Notes under the pieces: generated by a model
Database searches by the model: none
The model's input: the letters and a program-made list of their open reading frames with translations, nothing else
What the model was told of the DNA's origin: nothing
Part shown: one piece after another, positions 57,795-64,000 of the stretch
Layout of the letters: each line of letters starts with the position of its first letter
Numbering within the stretch: position 1 is the stretch's first letter
Program-made: the position numbers and the translations under genes
Origin: Campylobacteraceae bacterium
GTDB taxonomy: Bacteria; Campylobacterota; Campylobacteria; Campylobacterales; Campylobacteraceae
Assembly: GCA_031263195.1 (NCBI GenBank)
Contig: JAISGD010000022.1
Coordinates: 103,329 to 167,328 of the forward strand
Direction of reading: 5' to 3'
DNA length: 64,000 nt

Positions 57795-58702
57795 TGTCAA
57801 ATTTTATCTTCGGACCGGTACAATCCAGACGATTTGGTCTATCTTTGGGAATTGATTTAAGCCCCTATAAAAAGCAATGCAACTTTGACTGTTTATATTG
57901 CGAGTTAAAAGGCGCTAAAACAGTCGATGCAATGCAAACTTTTCCAGCGATACAAGAGATAATGGACGAATTAAAAACTGCTCTTGAAAAATTTTCCGAT
58001 ATTGATGTCATTACTATCACGGCAAACGGCGAACCTACGCTTTATCCATACTTGAAAGAATTAGCGCAACAGATAAATGCGCTTAAAAACGACAAAAAGC
58101 TGCTTATCCTCTCAAATGGTGCGTTAATAGCCGACAAGAATGTACAGGAGGCGCTTTTGGAGTTTGATATAGTAAAGCTCTCTCTTGATAGCGTTACGCC
58201 TAAAATCTTCAAAAAACTTGACCGCGCGCATAAGAGTGTAGATTTAGGACATATAATAAACGGTATGAAAGAGTTTGCACGTATATTTAAAAATGAGCTT
58301 GTTTTAGAGACGCTTGTAGTTAAAAATATAAATGATACAAGAGATGACTTTTTGAGTTTAAACCGTGTTGTCAATGAAATAAAACCTTCCCGTATAGATT
58401 TAGGCACTATAGACAGACCAAGCGCATATAAAGTTTTGCCGGTAAGTTTTGAAACGCTTGAGATTTTATCGCGCGAAATAGAGCATATCCCGCTTGTTAT
58501 TATCAAACGAAACCGCGTCAAAAATCAAAAAAAGTTTGATTCTAATGAGATAATAGAGTTACTGTGCCGCCGACCGCAAAGCACTGATGATATAGAAGAC
58601 CTTTTTGACAAAACAAGCAAGGTAAGACTAAATGGACTTTTAAATGAAGGTGTAGTGGACATTGTAAGTAAAGCCGGAATTATTTTTTACAAAATATCGT
58701 AA
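57794..58702 (+). CDS. Radical SAM protein (Cj1244-like)
   Basis: 302 residues. Radical SAM cluster CNFDCLYCELKG, SAM-binding ITANGEPTLYPYL. A C-terminal winged-helix-like region (IIELLCRRPQSTDDIEDLF, VRLNGLLNEGVVDIV). Follows hemE as in C. jejuni (Cj1243-Cj1244) from memory. Substrate unknown; sequence suggests tRNA or wybutosine-type relatives only loosely. Confidence 0.85.
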   Translation: MSNFIFGPVQSRRFGLSLGIDLSPYKKQCNFDCLYCELKGAKTVDAMQTFPAIQEIMDELKTALEKFSDIDVITITANGEPTLYPYLKELAQQINALKNDKKLLILSNGALIADKNVQEALLEFDIVKLSLDSVTPKIFKKLDRAHKSVDLGHIINGMKEFARIFKNELVLETLVVKNINDTRDDFLSLNRVVNEIKPSRIDLGTIDRPSAYKVLPVSFETLEILSREIEHIPLVIIKRNRVKNQKKFDSNEIIELLCRRPQSTDDIEDLFDKTSKVRLNGLLNEGVVDIVSKAGIIFYKIS

Positions 58703-58718
58703 AAAGCTTTGTTTTCCC

Positions 58719-58747
58719 TTGACAAAAAAAGTCAAATTTCCTATAAT
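58719..58747 (+). promoter_or_regulatory. Canonical sigma-70 promoter of tRNA-Asn
   Basis: TTGACA at 58719-58724 and TATAAT at 58742-58747, spacer 17 bases, 18 bases before the mature tRNA start. Confidence 0.85.
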
Positions 58748-58765
58748 TTCGTCTCTTCATTTTGT

Positions 58766-58840
<75 letters not shown>

Positions 58841-59392
58841 TTACGCAACTCGGCTACATTTGAAAACAACTTTTACTTTGTATATTTTGTTTTGCTCCGT
58901 TCAGCTATTTGATATTATGACTTTGACATATTTTTTCCATACTTATTAAACCTCATATATACCGTTTTATTAATTGAGAATATAAAATCTAATAAAAAAA
59001 TTTGAACGATCATCAACACTGCAAAATCTATCCTGCAAACACTATGAATTAAAAGTATCAGCTTCACGGTTCTTCAAATCATATCAAAATTTTCGGAAGC
59101 AGCAGATTGTTTTATTGCAAATCTCCTTTTTGTCTTTTTATTATAAAGATATTCTATCATGCAAGGAAGAAGCGTGGCGATGCAATAATCTATCATCGCA
59201 AGAGAAGCAGGCAATTAGAAAATATATATATGTAAGTTTATGAAAGCCACAAAATCTTACATGTAGAGATAGTTACCGCATCACACTTCTCATAGTAATA
59301 AGAGAAAGCAACATGTCAATCACGCCTCTTATCCCGCACAACAAACCTTCTTAAAAGTATTAGGAGTTGCAGCATTTTTATTTGCCGCACTC
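58841..59392. other. Intergenic stretch without a gene
   Basis: About 550 bases. On the minus strand AAAAGGAG is followed by ATA and a short frame, as if a start codon had been lost. On the plus strand KVLGVAAFLFAALSILISK is hydrophobic but has no start. One TACATGTA at 59258. Remnants are possible; none identified. Confidence 0.35.
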
Positions 59393-61891
59393 TCAATACT
59401 CATATCTAAAACTGGCATAAAACTGTCTGCCCATTGAGTATTCGTCTGTAAACGTTGTAGCAAAAGAAGTTGAAGCAATCGTTCCGCTTGCGTCATTTTT
59501 GCGGTCTAACAGGTTCAACACCTCCAATCCGAATGTCAATGTATGTTCACCGAGTTTTAAGTCGTAATGGGCCGTTAAATCCACATTAAAAACATCTTTA
59601 TACCGTTTTTCTTCATATACCAATGTCTCTAAACCGCTCGGGTCATTTAACCCTATTACGCCGCTGGGTTGTCTCAACCCACGTCCGCCCTTTTGATACC
59701 AAGCAACACCTTTTACGCGCAAATTATCGGTTATCTGCGCCGAATGAGTATAAGTTATAACCCAAGGCGAGTTAAATTGCGAAGCAGGCAAATCATCAAA
59801 CAGTTTTAACTCCCCATTATACGTTACGTGAGTTGGCGATCGCTCGCGTCCCGGGTTATTCATAACATTTGATTGGTAACTGTTAAATCCCATGAGATTA
59901 CTTATCGTATCAGATCTTGTCGCCGACAGTTCGGATATATGCGTTGTGAAACCTATATTGTATTTTTTCGCTGCCGTCAATGTAGTTCCCCAATAATCAG
60001 TCTTACCTTGATTCGTATTCTCGTAAGCAAAAGTACTTGTAGCGACAACATAATCATATCTCGATTTGATTTGGTCTCTATACTTCCTGTTCACATAATC
60101 TAACTTAAGCAGTGTATCGTCGAAATTCACAGAAGTTCCGATACTAAATTCATCCGAATAAGGAGTTTTTAAATGTTTATACTCATAAACCGAAGGGTAA
60201 CCGGCTCCAAGTATCCACGGTTCGTCCCAATTTGCGCGAGTATAGCTGTCCGCTTGATACTTATAAACCGCGTAACCTAATATTTGAGTCCCGTAATAGC
60301 GGTTATACCCACCATAGAGATTTAAAAATCCATCATCAAAAATGTCGGCGTTAGCAAAAAGTCGTGGCGCAACGTCAATATTGTCTGTTAAGCTATCAGT
60401 AGAAACTCTGACGCCTGGACGCAAAGTAAACCTGTCCATCTCTATCTTGTCCTCCAGAAACAAAGCTGCCGTATAATAATCTTTAGAGCGTTCTACAGGC
60501 AAGTATTCCATTTTGCTTTTTGCGTATTGTTCACCGCTTATTATGCCGTCATCTTTGGAACCTGCTGCACTGCTGTTTAGCTCGGGATTACTGAAAGTGA
60601 TACCACCGTCAAACTTGTATTTTGCTTTGGTATATTCGGCTTCCATGCCAGTTTTGATTGTGTGCACCGTCTCACCGATATCTATTTCATCCAAATACAG
60701 AGAACTTTTTATGCCGATATCCGACTTGGATAAATCTTGAGTACCTCTTGAACCTTCCTGAGCATTACTGCCGCTGCTATTCCATTTTATAGCGCCGTTT
60801 GGTGTTGTGCGCCAAGTATATGCGTAATACTCAGAATCATTTATGCCCGCATGCGAACGTTTATAACTTAGCACACTTTCAAGAACGCCAAAATTAAGCA
60901 CATTTTGCATATTGTAAATTATATCCAATCCACCGTTTTCAACGTCATAATCGGAATTTTTCACATTAGCGCGAAAAAGCTCTTGCGTATAGGGCGCATA
61001 AATAGCAGTCAAATCGGCACGAAAATTTTCAAAATCAAAAGTGTTCAGTCTAACCAAATAATTCTCGTTTTCTCTGTATTGAGTGCGTTGCTCTTTATAT
61101 GTACTGTTATCAGGATTTACCAAATTATAGCCGGAATAGAGAGGAATTTTAGAGCGTTGCAATCCATAATTTACCAAAAGCCCAAAATGCTCGCTTATTG
61201 GACCGTCTAAAGCCAGCGCATATTCGTATTTATTAAATTTTGGCTGATAACTTTCGCTTGTTGGATAGTCCATATTTTTTTGGGCATCGGTCAGATGAAA
61301 TTTTGCCCAACTATCCTGAGTATATCTGGCATTTGTCATAACATGCCATCTATCCGAACGAGCGTTTTTAAGTTTAGCATCTATAACGCCGCCGGTAAAG
61401 CCGCCGTATTCTGCCGAGATGGCTTCCGTATAAGCGTCAATACGTTCAATAAGACTTGTATCTATAAACAACGACTGCGCTTCACCGGCAGCAAAACCTG
61501 TAGGATTGTTATTTTCCATACCGGCAGGATTGATATTGTTATTATTACCGACACCATTTATCAAAAAGTTGTTCTCATAATGTTGAGAGCCACGAATAGA
61601 GATTTTTGGGGGAGCTATCTCACCGCCGCGCGCGGAACTTCTTGCGCCTTGTGTATATTGCACTTTCGAGTTTGACCTAAGCGCATCTGTTATAGACCTT
61701 GTGGGCGTAGGAATTCCGCCACCACCACCGGTAACGTCTTTTGAAGCTCTGACTTCAATGACCTGAAGCTCTGTTGCTGCACCTGATGTTTCATTGTTTG
61801 AGTTACTGTTTTCATTGCTTGTTTGTGCAAAAAGAGTTGAACAAAGAAGCAATGAAAGAGTTAGAATTGTTTTTTGTTTTAGCAAAAACAC
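59393..61891 (-). CDS. TonB-dependent outer-membrane receptor
   Basis: 832 residues from a GTG at 61891, with GGAGGAG 7 bases upstream; a start at 61948 would put 19 basic residues before the signal. Signal peptide LLKQKTILTLSLLLCSTLFA is cut near FAQ. A TonB-box-like ELQVIEVRA follows, then a plug domain (ISIRGSQHYENNFLINGVG, IERIDAYTEAISAEYGGFTG) and a beta-barrel ending in RQFYASFRYEY with terminal aromatic. A Fur-like box lies upstream, so an iron-siderophore or heme ligand is likely but not shown. No TonB/ExbB genes are adjacent. Confidence 0.9.
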   Translation of the reverse strand: MFLLKQKTILTLSLLLCSTLFAQTSNENSNSNNETSGAATELQVIEVRASKDVTGGGGGIPTPTRSITDALRSNSKVQYTQGARSSARGGEIAPPKISIRGSQHYENNFLINGVGNNNNINPAGMENNNPTGFAAGEAQSLFIDTSLIERIDAYTEAISAEYGGFTGGVIDAKLKNARSDRWHVMTNARYTQDSWAKFHLTDAQKNMDYPTSESYQPKFNKYEYALALDGPISEHFGLLVNYGLQRSKIPLYSGYNLVNPDNSTYKEQRTQYRENENYLVRLNTFDFENFRADLTAIYAPYTQELFRANVKNSDYDVENGGLDIIYNMQNVLNFGVLESVLSYKRSHAGINDSEYYAYTWRTTPNGAIKWNSSGSNAQEGSRGTQDLSKSDIGIKSSLYLDEIDIGETVHTIKTGMEAEYTKAKYKFDGGITFSNPELNSSAAGSKDDGIISGEQYAKSKMEYLPVERSKDYYTAALFLEDKIEMDRFTLRPGVRVSTDSLTDNIDVAPRLFANADIFDDGFLNLYGGYNRYYGTQILGYAVYKYQADSYTRANWDEPWILGAGYPSVYEYKHLKTPYSDEFSIGTSVNFDDTLLKLDYVNRKYRDQIKSRYDYVVATSTFAYENTNQGKTDYWGTTLTAAKKYNIGFTTHISELSATRSDTISNLMGFNSYQSNVMNNPGRERSPTHVTYNGELKLFDDLPASQFNSPWVITYTHSAQITDNLRVKGVAWYQKGGRGLRQPSGVIGLNDPSGLETLVYEEKRYKDVFNVDLTAHYDLKLGEHTLTFGLEVLNLLDRKNDASGTIASTSFATTFTDEYSMGRQFYASFRYEY

Positions 61892-61931
61892 TGTTTTACT
61901 CCTCCCATTTTTTCTATTTTTGATTTTTAAA

Positions 61932-61948
61932 TTGATATTAATTATCAA
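61932..61948 (-). promoter_or_regulatory. Fur-box-like operator of the TonB receptor
   Basis: TTGATATTAATTATCAA: arms TTGATA(T)T and (A)TTATCAA, seven of eight positions symmetric, close to the GATAATGATAATCATTATC type. It is 41-57 bases before the GTG start. Confidence 0.65.
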
Positions 61949-62252
61949 AAGCAGAATAATATATAATTATTCCTTAAGATTATATAAATTTTTTATTTTT
62001 TAACAATCTTTTGATTAATTTTTGACAAATCAGAGGACTATATTTTATAGTAGAAAGTTTATTGGCAAACGCAAAATAGTGGTTCAGATTTTAACTATAA
62101 CTATATATAATTTTGTGCTTATCACATAAATTTAAAAAAAATCAGCCATTACTCCATTTATCTAGTTTTACGAGAGATATGTTTGCATTTTAAAGGGTAT
62201 TTTTGAGATAAAAAATGATGACTGCTTTACAATAAAAATTACAACACTTGCA
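61949..62252. other. AT-rich gap between receptor and decayed ATPase
   Basis: About 300 bases. A TTGACA at 62022-62027 is followed by AT-rich DNA but points into no gene. Nothing else recognised. Confidence 0.3.
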
Positions 62253-63115
62253 TCATGGCAATTTGTCTATTTTGTTTTTCAGTTGGTCCAAAAATTTGAA
62301 ATAATTGTCTTTTATGTTTGTCTTTACTAAATTTTTAATCAACTCCTTTTTTATGTCTTGTCTCTTTATTTTATCTTTTGCGACAATTTCAATATTTTCA
62401 ATTGCACTTTTTGAATTATTGTAAGTAAAATCTGGCAATTCTTTTTTGATATACTTCTTAATATATTCAGGCTTGAAAAAATCCTCCATTGTAAAAACAC
62501 CTTCAATTACATCAGTATATGACAACCAACTTTCTGAAAATTCTCTATAATTTTCGTTAAATATTTTTCGCCTATCATTTGAAGCTTTATCACATCTGTC
62601 GCAATTACAAATTTTTTATTTTCTAAAACTAATAACTACACGAGAATTTCAACTCCAGAAATTCCGCCCAAATAAACTTTGCCGATATTATTAAAGTTTT
62701 TTATTTTATTATATTCGCAATATTTGTGAAATAGTTCTTTGTCCAGCCAACCTTCAAAAATAATATTCTTATCTTGCAAGCATTCGAAAATACTTGAGCT
62801 AATCACTTAATGTATGTCTATACAATTTGCATCAATCATGTAAGACAAATGTATTAAATATGTAACTTTTGCTTTTTCTGCAATTTCCAACAGTTCATCT
62901 TTTAAGTATCTTGCGCTTATAGAATACAAGCTTTGGTCGGGTTTGTCTATTAGAATATATCTTGTTCCCCAATTTTCCCAGAAAGCACTTGTATAGACAA
63001 CATAAAGTATACTGATAAATTTTTTAAACCCATCGCTTCGGTCTTCACAAGCATATTTTGCTATTTTTATCTAACTCTTTAAATAAGTTCTCAAAAAATA
63101 ACTCTTATTGTTTTA
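62253..63115 (-). pseudogene. Decayed OLD/AAA-type ATPase-nuclease gene, N-terminus missing
   Basis: Read on the minus strand, pieces of one protein appear across frames: FFENLFKELDKN, DRSDGFKKFISILYVVY, WGTRYILIDKPDQSLYSISA, KAKVTYLIHLSYMIDANC, DKNIIFEGWLDKELFHKY, NKKFVIAT and DKASNDRRKIF. These match the OLD-family plan: Walker B (ILLIDEP, here DKP), the THS switch, and the start of a TOPRIM domain (DSDK). Stops at 63071-63073, 62807-62809 and 62636-62638 plus two or more frame changes inactivate it. The last 90 residues (62253-62525) remain open. The Walker A part is absent. Confidence 0.7.
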
Positions 63116-63198
63116 TAACTTAACACTGTTTTAATTAAGAAAGTAAAGGTTATTTGAAATTCTCATGAAAAAAGTTTTCTCTACTCAAAAACATACTA

Positions 63199-63792
63199 TC
63201 AAGTTATATCTTTAACAAAACTTGCAACAGTTAATCTATGTACACCAAGTATACGTGCAATGGCGCTCTTTGATACTTTTTTTTCAAGTAACGTTTTTAT
63301 TTCAGCTTCTTTACCTGTAAGTTTTTTCACTTTTGACTTACTGCCCTTTGGACGACCGAGCACAACACCTTCAGCACGTTTACGGGCAAGAGCTTCTTTT
63401 GTACGCTGCGAAATAAGATTGCGTTCTATTTCGGCAGAGAGTCCAAAAGCAAAAGCAAGAACTTTAGAGTTTATATCGCTTCCAAGGCGGTAATTATCTT
63501 TAATAGTCCAAACTTGGATATCTTTATTCATACACTCATTTAAAATACCCATTATCATCAAAAGATTTCTTCCCAAACGAGATAATTCAGAACATACTAA
63601 AATATCGTCTTTTTTCATCTTTTTAAGAAGTTTACCGAGTTTTCTTTCATGAATATTCTTGGAACCAGATATAGTTTCTTCTATCCATTTATCAACCATC
63701 AATACACTTTTGATACAAAACTGATTGATTTCATATCTTTGATTTTCAACAGTTTGTTTGTCTGTACTCACTCTAATATATCCGTAAATCAT
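63199..63792 (-). CDS. Serine recombinase (resolvase/invertase family)
   Basis: 197 residues. Catalytic Ser9 in YGYIRVSTDKQ; family motifs VCSELSRLGRN, FAFGLSAEIERNLISQRTKEAL and GRPKGSKSK, then a C-terminal HTH (KSAIARILGVHRLTVASFV). GGAGAG lies before the ATG. All conserved residues look intact. It probably served site-specific recombination of a plasmid, integrative element or invertible segment. Adjacent to a decayed ATPase and a truncated methylase-like fragment. Confidence 0.93.
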   Translation of the reverse strand: MIYGYIRVSTDKQTVENQRYEINQFCIKSVLMVDKWIEETISGSKNIHERKLGKLLKKMKKDDILVCSELSRLGRNLLMIMGILNECMNKDIQVWTIKDNYRLGSDINSKVLAFAFGLSAEIERNLISQRTKEALARKRAEGVVLGRPKGSKSKVKKLTGKEAEIKTLLEKKVSKSAIARILGVHRLTVASFVKDIT

Positions 63793-63866
63793 TATCTCTC
63801 CTTATCTAAATCTATTATTTTATAGTTAAATTAAATGATAATAGTCTATTTTTACTATACTAATAA
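63793..63866. other. Short AT-rich junction
   Basis: Region between the recombinase start and the open fragment at the window end. May contain the recombinase promoter and recombination site; no inverted crossover repeat was made out. Confidence 0.3.
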
Positions 63867-64000
63867 AATATACATCAAATCAGCGTTTATTTTAATCAAA
63901 ATGCTCTTGATTGCAATTTTTCAACTTCTGAAAATTGGGTAATTCTCTCACCTATGGAACAGTGCATAAAGGCCAAAATAGAGGCGGTTGGAATACCACT
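63867..64000 (+). pseudogene. Headless fragment resembling a type IIG R-M specificity domain
   Basis: Open from the TAA at 63864 to the window end, with no start codon in reach. It reads SVYFNQNALDCNFSTSENW followed by VILSPMEQCIKAKIEAVGIPL. Phrases of this kind (W(V/I)ILSP.EQ.IK.KIEAVGTPL) open the TaqI/Eco57I-like C-terminal recognition domain of fused restriction-methylase proteins. It therefore looks like the 3' part of such a gene with its 5' end lost next to the recombinase. The identification is by motif memory only and the 3' end lies outside the window. Confidence 0.5.

Noticed and set aside
61892..61948. Extra 19-residue N-terminus on the TonB receptor
   Set aside because: It puts a basic stretch before the signal peptide and lacks the GGAGGAG that precedes the GTG at 61891.

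Overview
The window looks like chromosomal DNA of an AT-rich Campylobacterota (epsilonproteobacterium), close to the Campylobacteraceae. The evidence is a diheme quinol:fumarate reductase in the order frdC-frdA-frdB, a futalosine-pathway (Cj0067-like) deaminase beside aroQ/folK, and two blocks whose order I recall from Campylobacter jejuni: an FeS oxidoreductase-hemN-DUF2603-argF-hemB block with rsmG-ribA nearby (Cj0991c-Cj0997), and a CtsW-like gene before gyrA. Most genes are housekeeping. Between them sit small lineage-specific loci and decayed genes.

Layout. 0-1.2 kb: 3' part of uvrC. 1.2-4.0 kb: five unrecognised genes, three of them for small proteins ending in one membrane segment and one for a tandemly duplicated zinc-ribbon membrane protein. 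4.3-12.2 kb: an MFS exporter, then a complete copper/silver efflux and sensing set (CusF-, CusB-, CusA-like plus a two-component system) without an outer-membrane channel; the 3' end of the kinase gene is partly duplicated downstream. 12.6-17.6 kb: fluoride channel, two paralogous lipoproteins, a PhnP-like hydrolase and a second two-component system. 17.7-27 kb: NADP-type secondary alcohol dehydrogenase, mnmA, a LOG-family gene, folK-pepP-aroQ, the futalosine deaminase, a long helical protein, a DUF493 protein and a LUD protein. 27-36 kb: lgt, frdCAB, and a 1431-residue activase/dehydratase-like iron-sulfur protein. 36-42 kb: alr, small genes, two clearly decayed genes around a small repressor, htpX, rsmG, ribA and tRNA-Lys(CTT). 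42-52 kb: a possible 25-residue Cys-Cys protein with its own terminator, a DASS dicarboxylate transporter, the heme/arginine block, CreD and a divergent TetR regulator. 52-59 kb: CtsW-like, gyrA, asd, YqhA-like, hemE, a radical SAM gene and tRNA-Asn. 59-64 kb: a Fur-box-associated TonB receptor, then what looks like the remains of a defence island: a wrecked OLD-type ATPase, an intact serine recombinase and a headless fragment resembling a type IIG restriction-modification specificity domain.

How the genes fit together. FrdCAB is a menaquinol-dependent respiratory enzyme, and the futalosine deaminase supplies menaquinone synthesis. The DASS carrier could import or exchange C4-dicarboxylates for it. 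hemN, hemB and hemE serve heme synthesis for cytochromes including FrdC. The giant activase, the FeS oxidoreductase and the secondary alcohol dehydrogenase suggest anaerobic or microaerobic life on organic substrates. Copper, fluoride and iron genes handle metals and ions. The most unusual signals are the tail-anchored gene cluster, the over-represented palindrome TACATGTA (at least 15 copies, 14 of them in the first 24 kb), the Cys-Cys microprotein, and the decayed genes that only become visible across frameshifts. I ran no searches; family names come from recognised motifs.
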